Shown: positions 54,768-63,720 of the stretch, piece after piece | Layout of the letters: every line of letters begins with the position of its first letter | Numbering within the stretch: the stretch's first letter is position 1 | Source: Micromussa lordhowensis | Taxonomy: Eukaryota > Cnidaria > Anthozoa > Scleractinia > Lobophylliidae | Reading direction: 5' to 3' | NCBI GenBank assembly: GCA_964020085.1 | Contig: OZ026601.1 | Span: forward strand, 8,855,335-8,919,334 | DNA: 64,000 nt | Made by a program: the position numbers and the translations under genes | The notes under the pieces: model-generated | The model's database searches: none | What the model saw: the letters and a program-made list of their open reading frames with translations, nothing else | What the model was told of the DNA's origin: nothing

Positions 54768-54907
54768 TCATCCTCGGTGTAAGAACCTGTGACACTCACC
54801 AGTGACGTAAAACAAAGAAAACAAAGAAGACAACATAAAAGACCCTAGCCCTAACAATAGCTACAAAACAAAGAAAAACTTCACAAGTTTTTACACCGAG
54901 GCAAACC
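54768..54907. repeat. MITE family 3, complete copy in the transposase gene
   Basis: The termini catcctcggtgtaag and ttacaccgagg are inverted repeats. A roughly 10-bp direct repeat, cctttatttc, flanks the insertion at about 54757 and 54908. The partial copy at 45081-45198 is the same sequence inverted. Confidence 0.75.
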
Positions 54908-54942
54908 CTTTATTTCCTCATCCTTTTCTTGAAGTAATTCTG

Positions 54943-55281
54943 TCAAACGCTCAATCTCACGATCTTTCTCCTGGCAATGACTGCATGGAGTTTTCTCCTC
55001 GTCTTTGACAAGCGCTGATTGACTGGTGTTTTCCAGGGAAATACCGAAGGCACAGCATCGTCCTTGAGAACTTTAAGCCCACCAAGTGTTGTGCCGTAAT
55101 CGTCACCCGTAAAATGAAGAGAACACACTCGAGTGTGCTCAGTTATAGTAAACAATTCGCCTTCATCACGACGTATTTTTACCTTCCATTTCTTTTTTTT
55201 TCGACTCACATTTTTGGGAAGCGATGGAAGGATAGTTCTTTTTCCCTGGATAACTTCGAATGGCAGAGAGGAACACAACAA
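54943..55281 (-). pseudogene. THAP-domain N-terminus of the ISL2EU-type transposase
   Basis: The frame has the second half of a THAP zinc finger: TRVCSLHF (Cys and His ligands) and the terminal AVPSVFPW. It leads into a basic linker. The first Cys pair is not visible in this frame, and it may be in an upstream exon or lost. The MITE at 54768-54907 cuts it from the HTH/DDE part. Confidence 0.65.
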
Positions 55282-55331
55282 TGGTTAACCATGGCCGACC
55301 TGTCTTAACTTTCCTATTGCTTCTCCTATTT

Positions 55332-55392
55332 CAAGATGGCGGAGGCATACCTCCAGTGACCAGTCCCCGCGCGGTATGTAAAAGGTCTATTG
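55332..55392. repeat. right terminal inverted repeat of the ISL2EU-type element
   Basis: It is the inverted counterpart of 53446-53506 and ends ggtctattg, after which BEL3 coding sequence resumes. Confidence 0.85.
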
Positions 55393-56785
55393 TGACGGGG
55401 AATGGGGGACAGATAGTTACTAGTGCATTAAGCTGTATCTGTTGTTTATCTGTCAGAACGTGTATCGTGACGACATCTAGCGATTTTTTGACGCTGTTAG
55501 AGGAACCGAATGTTGTGAGATTTATGTTTTCCTTTCGTGTCGATTTCAACTCAAGTTTCTCTTTTAGATTTTTGGTTATAAATGTTCTTTGTGATCCTGT
55601 ATCGAACATGGCTCGAACTGGTGAGCTGTGCAGTATTTCCTTTTAATCTAACAATTGCTGACTGCATCAGAATGTGGTCCTTGGCCAGGACTGCATAAGT
55701 TGTGCCTGAGTGAACTGGTTTGTGTCCACCTTCTTGTATTGACTTGTCATGTTTCAATTCGGTCGTGTGTTGTTCACCATCTTTACATATTGAAGTGTGA
55801 TGCTTTCTTTTGCATGTTAGACACCTCCCTTTCGATTTACATCGGTTTGATGAGTGCTTGAAACCGGCGCAATTGAAGCATCTTTTATTTTGTTGCAAGA
55901 AAGCAAGCCTTTCCTCAACGGTTTTTAGCTTGTCGCATTTTTCAGATCTGTGTGAGGCGTTGCAATATACATCGTCCTCTAACAGAGCTTTTTCGCTTGT
56001 TGCTGCTATATGACTTTTTTCGCGCGTTTCTATTTCCTTCCGTAGTTCCGTTCTTAGTTCGGTCAGACATTTGTCCGCGGATGGGTTAACTCTGAAGATG
56101 AGGCGTGTTTTAATTAAAATTCTTCCGGTATTTTCTTCAATAGAATTGGAATTAAAAGGTTTCCGTAGGAGTCCGCCTTTACATCTAGAGCTTCTAGACC
56201 ACGTATATTGGATTCACATGTATCATAAAATTCTCTTAGGTTAGTTGTGTTATTCGTTGGTGAAGGGATATTTATAAGCGATTCCATGTGTGCGTTTATT
56301 AGAACTTGCTTTTGCCCAAAACGTTCTTTAAGAAGTTCTGTTGCTTTAATGTAATTGTCCGACGTCATTGGCAATCCGGCAATCGCGTGCGCAGCGTCGT
56401 CTTTTAGAATTCCGTTAAGATAAGACATCTTCTGGATGTTTGATAATTCATCGTTTTCATGAATTGTGGCGCTAAAACTATCCCAGAACGTTTGCCATTC
56501 AAGAGGATTTTGATTGTCATTTTGGGTAAATTGACGTGCTTTTTGCTGGTTGATGGAGCGTGCGATGCATTTTGGTTTGATCTTACCGGTGGATTCTTGT
56601 TTTGGATGAATTTTGTAATCCTTGTCTTGATCACTGATACTTTGTCCTGTAGCGTAAGCGCTTCGTCCACATCTCTCGCTATTTCGTCTTCTGATTCTAG
56701 CAAGTTTACGATACTTGAGTCTAGAACTGTGATTTCATTTTCTCTTCTGGAGATACGCTCGAAGATCGCTGTTAGCTCGGGTGTC
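55393..56785 (-). pseudogene. gag: BEL3 Gag and protease
   Basis: Three frames (56404-56785, 56114-56428, 55393-55898) carry the coiled-coil N-terminus and DUF1759 (AHAIAGLPMTSDNY, NAHMESLINI). Zinc knuckles (CFNCAGFKHSSNRC, CLTCKRKHHTSIC) and the protease motif (DTGSQRTF) follow. Indels break it. Order and sequence follow BEL2. Confidence 0.83.
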
Positions 56786-56907
56786 TCGAAAACTCAGACC
56801 TCGAAAACTCAGACCCCAGACCCGAAAAACTCAGACCCTCGGGTGTCTCGAAAACTCAGACCCAAAAAACTCAGACCCTCGGGTGTCTCGAAAACTCAGA
56901 CCCGAAA
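56777..56907. repeat. minisatellite, about 40-bp unit, three units
   Basis: The words ctcgggtgtctcgaaaactc and agacccgaaaaactcag alternate. The array begins exactly where BEL3 gag homology ends. Confidence 0.85.
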
Positions 56908-57348
56908 AATAAAACAAATTTACACCGCGTGAATGCCGCAAGCCGACTTGTTTACTGTTCGTCGATACAGTGGCATTACCAAAATCTGCCGAGAAAAGAA
57001 AAACAGCTCATAGTGTTGGATACGTGCAATGTTCATGAAAATTATCTGCCGAGAAAAGAAAAAACAACGACATCGTCTTGTAATTTTACAGACGATGTAT
57101 GGACAAAAAAAAAATTTCTCTACATTTAGTTATAAACTAGTGCAATTTTCTCCTATCATGATTTTGGTAAATTCTGGTGCATTTTTAAGCATCAGTAGCT
57201 GGTTTTGCGAGCTCACCGAACTAATTTTTGTCATGATACCATTACCCCCCAAAAACGCAAGGGATTATGGGTTATGTGCAAGTAGCGAATATGCAAATTT
57301 CCATGTGGCGAGTCAAAAATATTGAAGTAATATAATGTATTGATATAT
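56908..57348. other. spacer between minisatellite and virus-like block
   Basis: It contains two copies of a ctgccgagaaaagaaaa word about 59 bases apart (about 56987 and 57046). No domain was recognised. The left end of the virus-like element may lie here, but no terminal repeat could be identified. Confidence 0.3.
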
Positions 57349-57606
57349 ATGGATTCCATCTTAAAACTATCGTGCCTTTTAATATCAATCTCGGTTGGGG
57401 CCTCGTGTGGGCTGATTGCCTACTATTTTGTCTCAAAAAATGAAGAAGATGTCATTGCTTCGCCAGATGACATTTATGAAGATTCAGATATGGCCAAGGT
57501 TGTTATTGATGCGGGCGACAAAGAAGTCATCTTATCAATTCGCGCCGAAAAACGGTTGCTTAAGATTTTGAACGAAAGGGAAAAGAGTTCTTTATTATAC
57601 ATTTGA
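57349..57606 (+). CDS. small predicted membrane protein, 85 residues
   Basis: The protein starts with a hydrophobic signal-anchor (LSCLLISISVGASCGLIAYYFV, about residues 6-27) followed by an acidic stretch (DDIYEDSD) and a charged C-terminus. The ATG is preceded directly by tgatatat, the same TATA-next-to-ATG arrangement as the virion genes further right, which suggests it belongs to the virus-like block. No family was recognised; it is intact. Confidence 0.45.
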   Translation: MDSILKLSCLLISISVGASCGLIAYYFVSKNEEDVIASPDDIYEDSDMAKVVIDAGDKEVILSIRAEKRLLKILNEREKSSLLYI

Positions 57607-57935
57607 AACTGCAAATTCGGGCTTGTTTATGCTTGGTGTAAAACAGCAGGAAACAAGCGACGACCGTTTGCGCGTATGCAAATTCAGGTTTGTTTGTGAC
57701 AAGGCAAAAATATTTCAAGCATAACGTCACACAGCAGTTTCATATTTTTTTGCTTCTTTCATCGCGTTTACGACTTCATGTGTTATATCTCTGACTTCTT
57801 TTTGCCAAGAAGGCAAAGAAAGTTCGGCGATAGCGTGCCAAATTGTGTGAATCAATACGATCATTTTATAAATTTGTGATTTATTCAAATACGCATGCGT
57901 TTTACAAAGAAGAAAAAAAAGTGCTCCACATGTCG
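57607..57935. other. non-coding spacer
   Basis: No feature was recognised. Confidence 0.4.
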
Positions 57936-58080
57936 TGGGAGTTAAAACAAAGAAATTGTCTTATGCCATAAGACACTGCGTGGGAGTTGAAAAACAGAAA
58001 TTGTCTTATGCCATAGGACACTGCGTTGGAGTTAAAACAAAGAAATTGTCTTATGGCATAAGACACTGCGTGGGAGTTAA
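57936..58080. repeat. three 45-bp tandem repeats, each with a palindrome
   Basis: The unit gtgggagttaaaacaaagaa, then attgtcttatgccataagac, then actgc starts near 57936, 57981 and 58026, with a partial fourth. Each unit holds the palindrome tgtcttatgccataagaca (changed at one or two bases in the second and third units). The repeats lie in the gap before the virion genes and could be a protein-binding site or an element boundary. Confidence 0.85.
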
Positions 58081-58135
58081 CGTCATGCATAACGCGTCAC
58101 GCTTAAATGAAAGCCGGAATGAAATTTTTCAAATT

Positions 58136-58764
58136 TTAATTCGACCCGGCGGCCAGAGCGGTTAGTTTTTTTTTGAAATCTGCCTCCATTTCACTTCGGA
58201 CATCTTTCTTAATTTTCTCAACGTCAGGCCGAGACGAATGCCGCGTTAGTTTCGCCCAAACAGAGTCTTTCAGTGCGTTGTACTGCGAAAATTCAGCCAT
58301 GATTAACTGAAATTCGCCGTCTGATATTATATTGTCCGTCAGCGCTTTTGAAAGCAGCCGATCAGTCGTGTCGCGTTTCGCAATTGCAAGCGTGACAATC
58401 TCTCGATGTTTCTTTATCTTCGAATCAACCTTTTTGCAGGCGATTATTAAACCTGAAGAAGCGAGAGCGAAACACCCACCAACGACGCCAAGAGGTAACG
58501 TGGGCGGTAGGCCGACAAAAGAAAGAGCAGAACCAAAACTCGCACTTGAAAAAGCGGCCGAAAGAACGCTTGATCCGGCAGCACTCAAGTTAAAAACCTT
58601 CTTGGCACGTTTATATTTTTTGGAAACAGCTCGATAGTGGTCAACTTCTTTGGTCAGAGCGGTGTAGAAATTTCATTAACTTTTTGCATCCTGAAGTCAA
58701 GAGGACTGATTTGGGGGTATATGTTTTCAGGCGGCGCGGATGGTAGAACATTCACGGAAGACAT
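58136..58764 (-). pseudogene. putative membrane-associated virion protein, frameshifted
   Basis: The minus-strand gene starts at ATG 58764 with a proline-rich head (SAPPENIYPQISPLDF). The frame breaks near 58665, and the second frame runs to 58136. That part contains a glycine-rich hydrophobic hairpin (LPPTLPLGVVGGCFALASSGLI) and an alpha-helical charged tail (KKVDSKIKKHREI). The likely role is in the virion or membrane; no enzyme motif is present. A tctatttataca TATA-like sequence precedes the ATG. Its neighbour at 58780 lies 15 bases away on the same strand. Confidence 0.6.
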
Positions 58765-58779
58765 TGTATAAATAGAAAA

Positions 58780-59451
58780 TTAATTTATTTCCAAAACAAA
58801 TTCAAGATTGAATCCATTGAAATCAAACAGCACGCCATCTTGGTCTCTGACACTTACTGTGATGCTTTTAACATGTGAGTCTGTCGAACATTCGCGAAAA
58901 GGCTCATGTGTAGAAGCCTCATAGCTTACTTTTTCATAAGGCTTGCCTTTCAAATCGATTTTAGCTAAGAGATCTGTCTTTTTGTTGTTCAAAAAGTTTT
59001 CGTTTTTGTCGATAAGATTGCGATGAATGAAGTATGTTGTTGGATATCTGAGATTTTTTACGTGTGTTGTAGGGCCTAGCACCCGATTAATACCTAGCAA
59101 TTTGGCCAAATCACGATCGAGGGTTTTTTTTTTCGCCCCCAAATTTTTTATTTCAAGAACGGCCAAAGGTGTGTTTATTACTGTTTCTAATTGGCAATAT
59201 TGATACTTTTCAAACAGGCCGTCTATTACTTTTGCCACAGCCTGCAAATTGTAATGTCCTGGAGGTATTTTTGAAACAGATACAGAAGGATCTTTTTCAT
59301 CGCCCAACGCTGCACCACCTTCTCTTTTCAAAGTATGCCAGCTGTTGTACAAACTGCACGAGATCAGTTTCATGAAATGAACTTGGGGGATCGGCTCGTC
59401 AAAGTAGACAGTCTCTCCATTCTTTTGCGTGACAATTGTTAGAACGACCAT
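58780..59451 (-). CDS. putative minor capsid or penton-like protein, 223 residues
   Basis: The intact frame is best started at ATG 59451, because it is only 23 bases from the divergent gene start at 59475. The protein is rich in beta-strand-like segments and ends in a SVRDQDGVLFDFNGFNLEF motif. An Asp-Gly, Phe-x-Gly pattern of that kind is common at the C-terminus of virion proteins in Polinton- and adinto-like elements. The function is inferred from position beside the major capsid gene and from this motif; a direct family match was not possible. Six extra N-terminal residues beyond 59451 are possible from upstream codons but would overlap the neighbour's start. Confidence 0.55.
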   Translation of the reverse strand: MVVLTIVTQKNGETVYFDEPIPQVHFMKLISCSLYNSWHTLKREGGAALGDEKDPSVSVSKIPPGHYNLQAVAKVIDGLFEKYQYCQLETVINTPLAVLEIKNLGAKKKTLDRDLAKLLGINRVLGPTTHVKNLRYPTTYFIHRNLIDKNENFLNNKKTDLLAKIDLKGKPYEKVSYEASTHEPFRECSTDSHVKSITVSVRDQDGVLFDFNGFNLEFVLEIN

Positions 59452-59474
59452 TTTTATATTGGATAGATATAACA
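59452..59474. promoter_or_regulatory. 23-bp divergent promoter region
   Basis: The whole gap between two divergent start codons is tttttatattggatagatataac-like AT-rich sequence with a TATA-type word facing each gene. Such compaction is usual for viral genes and unusual for animal genes. Confidence 0.5.
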
Positions 59475-60680
59475 ATGGACGCTCAAATAGCCGCATCAAA
59501 GAAAGGCGCGTGGGCAGAATTCACAAAACAGTTTCCGAACGCGGACAAAAGCCAATTCTTTGTTCAAGTATATTCTGATGGGAAAGGGAACATTACAGGA
59601 TCTGAAATGTTTCTGAAGGGAGAGCATAGCGTGTTTGGGTCGGACAGGAAATATTGGAGCCCGCAAATGAAGGCCGCGCTCGGTTTGGAAGGCGTGGAAG
59701 GCTTCCCATATCAACTGTCTCCGCTTAAAACAAAAATAGCACTGCCAATCCCCGCAGTAGATTTCACTGAAGCAGCACCGAGCCTGAAGAAAATCTTCAA
59801 CAACCCGATAAACCTTTACGTGAGGCCAGATTCTTTCTTCGTGGTGAAATTTAGGGAAATATTTCAACACACAAGAATAAGGCATAACTCCGCGGCAGAA
59901 GCAAAACGCTGGCTAGGAGGGCCGCGGATGGACTATTGGCCGCAGCAGCTCAACTTCGCGGTATTTTGCGCAACGCAAGGCTGCGGAATTTCGAGAGAAA
60001 TCTTCGATAGCGGCCTGGATCTTTCTCCGCAAGTGAGGGCCTTCTACATATTTCACGTATATTTTACAGTCAGAAGAATTTTGTTCCAGATGGGAGGTAT
60101 CCAGAGCATAAGCGCCCTCCCCGGAGACCCAACATTCAATTTATCGGGCAATCGTTACGACGTGGCCTCGTATAAAAGAATATGCGCAGAGTTCGGGATA
60201 GACCCAACAAGTGATTTCCGGTTCGCAAGCAGGAAAAACCACGGCCTGGGCGACGTATACATCGGCGTGTCAGGGCACGGACCAATGAAAACAGGGGCGG
60301 AATATCCGGGGGGGTTTACAAATTCGCCGATGAAGGGGGCAAAGCAAAAGATGGAAACTTGCTATCTTTCATTGAACTCGATAGTGTGGCATTCAGCCAG
60401 TACGACTGTTTCGCGCCAAACAAAACATCAGGTTTGACACAACCGGGCCTTGCACGCATTAACGAGGCGATTGAGGCCTTCGTTTACTGCATCTTGGGCG
60501 CGCAAGTTAAGCAGCATAATTGGTACAGGCGGGAGAGCAAAAGAGGCGCAGACGGAGTTTTTGACTCTGATGGAAGACGCCATTAGACAGCTGGATTTGG
60601 CGAAGAGCGTGCAAAGGTATTAGCTCGCGGTTGATGAAGCGAAGGTCAGGCTGAATCTTGCAGTGTGCCCTGGAGCGTGA
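59475..60680 (+). pseudogene. conserved virus-like protein of unknown function, decayed
   Basis: The gene starts at ATG 59475. The first frame reads to about 60310, where a run of seven G shifts it. The second frame (seen as 60359-60586) includes an ARINEAIEAFVY helix and continues to about 60508, where a further shift occurs. The third stretch (GTGGRAKEAQTEFL) contains TAG at 60621-60623 and ends at TGA 60678-60680, four bases before the next ATG. No catalytic motif is recognised. The N-terminal half has mixed alpha/beta content with aromatic-rich segments. It lies between the putative minor capsid gene and a small membrane protein gene, suggesting a structural or assembly role. Confidence 0.6.
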
Positions 60681-60683
60681 CTG

Positions 60684-61028
60684 ATGCCGGCGACAATGAT
60701 CATCAACACGGAAAGCACGGTTGGATACAACAACAGACTGAAGCAAGCCGTTCCAGGAATGAAGCTAGGCGTGAACGATGGCGTAAATTCAGGAACAAAA
60801 AAAGTGGGCCTCCAACTGATGGATGGGGGGCCATCAAAAATCAACCCGCCCAACAGCCACCCTTCAAACCCAATTCACAAAGCCGCCATGACAGCGCAGC
60901 CGAAAGATAAACAAAGTTCAAAAAAAGAAACTGTTTCAGAAAAACCGCCGCAGCACGAAGTAAACAAAACCGCAGTAATTGTTGGCGTAGTCGGAGTTGT
61001 TGCCCTGATATTTATGGCGACGCGTTAG
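60684..61028 (+). CDS. small membrane protein, 114 residues
   Basis: The intact frame starts at 60684, four bases after the upstream gene's stop. Residues 1-90 are polar and Gly/Pro/Lys-rich. The C-terminal TM segment AVIVGVVGVVALIFMA ends the protein, so it is probably a tail-anchored virion or assembly protein. It overlaps the stop codon of the opposite-strand gene at 61025 by four bases. Confidence 0.6.
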   Translation: MPATMIINTESTVGYNNRLKQAVPGMKLGVNDGVNSGTKKVGLQLMDGGPSKINPPNSHPSNPIHKAAMTAQPKDKQSSKKETVSEKPPQHEVNKTAVIVGVVGVVALIFMATR

Positions 61029-62395
61029 CCCCGCCTTTTGATGTACTTTTCAAAAATAAAAACAACCGCCGCGAGAATAATTAGCCAGGTGTGCTTGGCT
61101 AGATAGCCGATTGCCTGTCCGGCGGTTTTGAAAAGGAAGCTAACGACAGCCCCGATCAGCCCAGGCAGCGCAGAAGCGGCTTTCGCCCCAACCGCTTTAA
61201 GACCATTTGCCAATTGTTTGCCCATGGATTTCAAAGCGTTGGTGATTGCCCCAATAACCGCCCCGATAGTGACACCGGCGGCGATAAAGATAGATGCCAC
61301 CGTCACGCCATATTTTTTGAAGATCTCGCGAACTCTTTCTCGGAGAGGCATGTTAGCTTCTCTTTCTGCGATCTGGGTTTGAAGTCGCGCGATCTCTTCA
61401 TTTCTAGCCGCAACCCTTTCTTCTGCGGCTTCTTTATCAATTGATAATGCCATCTCATCTTGAATGATCGCCTGGTCTTCTTCGTTTTGGCGCTTGAGCC
61501 CACTTTCTTGCTCTTTCAGTTCATCAACGGCTTTTGTGCTGTTCAGCCTTTTTTCTATTTCGTTTCTATCTTTTTCAATTTGGGCGAGCTTTGCCCTTTC
61601 TCTGTCGACCTTTGCTTGCGCTTTATCTTTGTTTTTTGCTTCCTTTTGAAGCGCGCCCAATTTTTTTTTCTTAATCTCCAGATCTTTTTCATAATTTTTT
61701 TTCAGTTGCTTAAGCCTATTTAGTTCTGTTTCACTTTCAAGATTGCTGCCTTGTTCTTCTTGAAGGGCATCAATCTGGGATTGGACTCTTTCGGTTCGCG
61801 ACCTCAGATTTTGAATTTCTTGTGATTCTTCATCTCTTTCTGCAGCAATGATATCTGCCTCTCTTTGTTGTCTTTCAGCTTCCACCAATCTTTGGCGCTG
61901 TTCTCGGATTGTATCGCGGTCTTGGACAATGATTTCTTCAGCGCTTGGCCCAAGAGATTTTGAAAATCTGTCAATGAAGTTTTTTTTAAGTCCGCTGCCA
62001 TCTTTTTTGAAAATTTTAGTCTCGCCACCTTTTGGCCCAAATGAAACGATGTCTTCTCGTGCACCTTTTTTGCTGAAACCAATTGGGCCTAATCTTGCAA
62101 AGTCAACCCTTGGGAACTTAGATTTGACAAAATTTAAAGCCCTGTCAAGTTTGCTCTGTCTTTCTTCAGGTTCAAGCAAAGGTGTTTCTTCATACGAGGT
62201 ATCAGGCAGCCCGCTCTGCTCGTGCATCATCGTTTGCATTTCATGTTGTTCTCCGCTGTGATAGGGTGTTGACGCTGCCCCCGGCTGGAACGGCTGGGTT
62301 CTGTTGACTTCTTGATCGTCGTCGTTGTCGTCATCGTGGTCAATCTGATAGTCAAGATCAGGATCACCGTAACCAAAATCGCCAAAGTCTGCCAT
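61025..62395 (-). CDS. long coiled-coil membrane protein, 456 residues
   Basis: The frame is intact. The N-terminus is acidic (DHDDDNDDD). A conserved basic patch (KSKFPRVDFARLGPIGFSKK) comes next, then a long coiled coil (about residues 150-350, heptad-rich in Glu, Lys, Gln and Arg). The C-terminus has several Gly/Ala-rich hydrophobic helices (GVTVASIFIAAGVTIGAVIGAI and IGYLAKHTWLIILAAVVFIF). It could be a fibre, a scaffold or a membrane-penetration protein; the family is not recognised for certain. The start has a ttataaataa sequence directly before the ATG. Confidence 0.6.
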   Translation of the reverse strand: MADFGDFGYGDPDLDYQIDHDDDNDDDQEVNRTQPFQPGAASTPYHSGEQHEMQTMMHEQSGLPDTSYEETPLLEPEERQSKLDRALNFVKSKFPRVDFARLGPIGFSKKGAREDIVSFGPKGGETKIFKKDGSGLKKNFIDRFSKSLGPSAEEIIVQDRDTIREQRQRLVEAERQQREADIIAAERDEESQEIQNLRSRTERVQSQIDALQEEQGSNLESETELNRLKQLKKNYEKDLEIKKKKLGALQKEAKNKDKAQAKVDRERAKLAQIEKDRNEIEKRLNSTKAVDELKEQESGLKRQNEEDQAIIQDEMALSIDKEAAEERVAARNEEIARLQTQIAEREANMPLRERVREIFKKYGVTVASIFIAAGVTIGAVIGAITNALKSMGKQLANGLKAVGAKAASALPGLIGAVVSFLFKTAGQAIGYLAKHTWLIILAAVVFIFEKYIKRRG

Positions 62396-62450
62396 TTATT
62401 TATAAACAGGGGTTTTAATGAGAAATTTTTTTTTTTTTAATTCATATATC
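62396..62450. promoter_or_regulatory. 55-bp divergent promoter region
   Basis: It lies between the coiled-coil gene and the capsid gene. It contains tttataaac on one side, and an attcatatatc word just before the capsid ATG on the other, plus a run of T. It is compatible with a pair of viral promoters. Confidence 0.5.
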
Positions 62451-63700
62451 ATGTCTGTGCAAGATGACCTTCAACCAGAAAAAACAAAAAAGGTAATACG
62501 CGCCATGAAGGCGCCGCGTGCTGTCAAGCGCATAACTTTCAATCGTTCCGAAGCAAACCCAGGCGAGACTCTGTATGTTTACGTCCCCAAGCTGAACGAG
62601 AACGAAGTACTTGTGCCTAACTCTTTGGCCCTGATATTTGATATCGACCTCTCTGGGGGGCACGCGAACAACTTCCTTGTCCAGAACGTCTCGCGAGCAC
62701 TCGTGGACAAGCTTGTTGTGAAGTTTGAAGGCACGATTTTGGAAGAAACCGTCGGCCATGACATCTACAATACGTTCAGGGACCTTTTCTTACCCGGAGA
62801 ACAGCGGGACAACATGGTGCCTGAGGGCATCCAGAGCGAAGATTTGTGCTAGATCCGCTCAAATTCTGGGGACAAAAAAAACATCAGGCGTCGACGCCGA
62901 AAAAACTCAGCGAAGTTTACGGCGCCAAATATCGAATCAATCTGGACCACCAGATCTTGACAGACCACGGCGTTTTTTACCCCCAGGCGTTGTACAGCGA
63001 CCTCGTATTTGAAGTGACCCTCGCACCAGCCAGCCAAGTGGTCAGAGGCTCGGACACGACCAAGCTGAAATACAAGCTGAAGAACATCCAGCTTGAGTAT
63101 GAAATGATCCAAAGCAAGCATCTTGCAGAAGAGGCAACCAGAATTTACAGCAAGGGCAAAGAGTTTTTATACGACCACGTGGTCCGTGATAAAGTGATCC
63201 CGATCGACAGAGGAACAGCAACGATAATAAACGTAAAAGTCAACGCCCTAAGACGGTCATTGAAAGGGATCCTATTGCTGTTCATGGAGTCATACGCCGC
63301 GGGGGCAAGAGATTCGGAGAAATACATCTTCCCGGACATCAAGAAAATCAGCGTCACGATAAACGGCTCGCCCAACATGATATACAACAACGGCATCGAA
63401 AGTCGGGACATTTGGAGTGAAGTGAGCCGCTTCTTCATGAAAGAAAAAGAAAAACCCCAGTTCATGACTCTTCAGAAGTTCTACACCGAGAACAAGTTCG
63501 GGCTTCTGATCGATCTGCGCTCCATGGCCAGCCAAGAAATGCATGGCAGCGGCACCCGCCTCGTGAACACAACAGACGGCGTGCAGCTGGAAATCGAGAG
63601 AGACGCCAAGGGGTCAGGAACTGTGAACTGCCATGTTTTCGTGATCGCCGACTCCCAGTTCAACATAATGCACAGACAGATGCAATCTTTGCAGTTTTGA
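62451..63700 (+). pseudogene. major capsid protein (double-jelly-roll type), decayed
   Basis: The gene starts at ATG 62451 and, across its broken frames, spans about 415 codons. The first frame is beta-rich (GETLYVYVPKLNEN, LALIFDIDLSGGHANNF, DLFLPGEQRDNM) and ends at TAG 62850-62852. Downstream sequence continues the same fold in shifted frame (DHQILTDHGVFYPQAL, SDLVFEVTLAP, KFGLLIDLRSM, NCHVFVIADSQ) to 63700. The breaks are one stop and two single-base gains in A-runs, at about 62874-62881 and 62903. Length and strand pattern suit a double-jelly-roll capsid of Polinton/PLV/adinto-type elements. The adjacent packaging ATPase supports this. The capsid cannot be produced whole from this copy as read. 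Confidence 0.7.
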
Positions 63701-63720
63701 ATTCATCTGCAGTATTGAAT

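Larger units (their letters stand above)
53446..55392. mobile_element. ISL2EU-type (THAP/SWIM) DNA transposon, internally deleted, inserted in BEL3
   Basis: Terminal inverted repeats of about 61 bp (53446-53506 and 55332-55392) bound 1.95 kb. Inside are a SWIM-domain gene on the plus strand and a THAP/DDE transposase on the minus strand. That combination is known from ISL2EU elements, where the SWIM protein also carries a YqaJ exonuclease. Here YqaJ and the end of the DDE domain are missing, so the copy is internally deleted. It splits the BEL3 protease/RT region. Confidence 0.78.
48870..56785 (-). mobile_element. old, heavily interrupted BEL/Pao copy (BEL3)
   Basis: On the minus strand, gag, protease, RT and integrase fragments relate clearly to BEL2, with many frameshifts. 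It is interrupted by an ISL2EU-type transposon (53446-55392), a MITE (50656-51246) and a replacement of RNase H (about 51400-52135). The 3' LTR candidate lies at about 48870-48986. The 5' LTR is missing: homology stops in the gag start at about 56785, beside a minisatellite. Confidence 0.85.

Noticed and set aside
57902..58165. Repetitive frames over the 45-bp tandem repeats
   Set aside because: The open reading arises from the repeat length being divisible by three; no start context or family.
61460..62261. Plus-strand frames within the coiled-coil gene
   Set aside because: Antisense of a well-formed 456-residue gene with clear composition and start.
63145..63666. Minus-strand frames inside the capsid gene
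   Set aside because: Antisense of the conserved capsid region.
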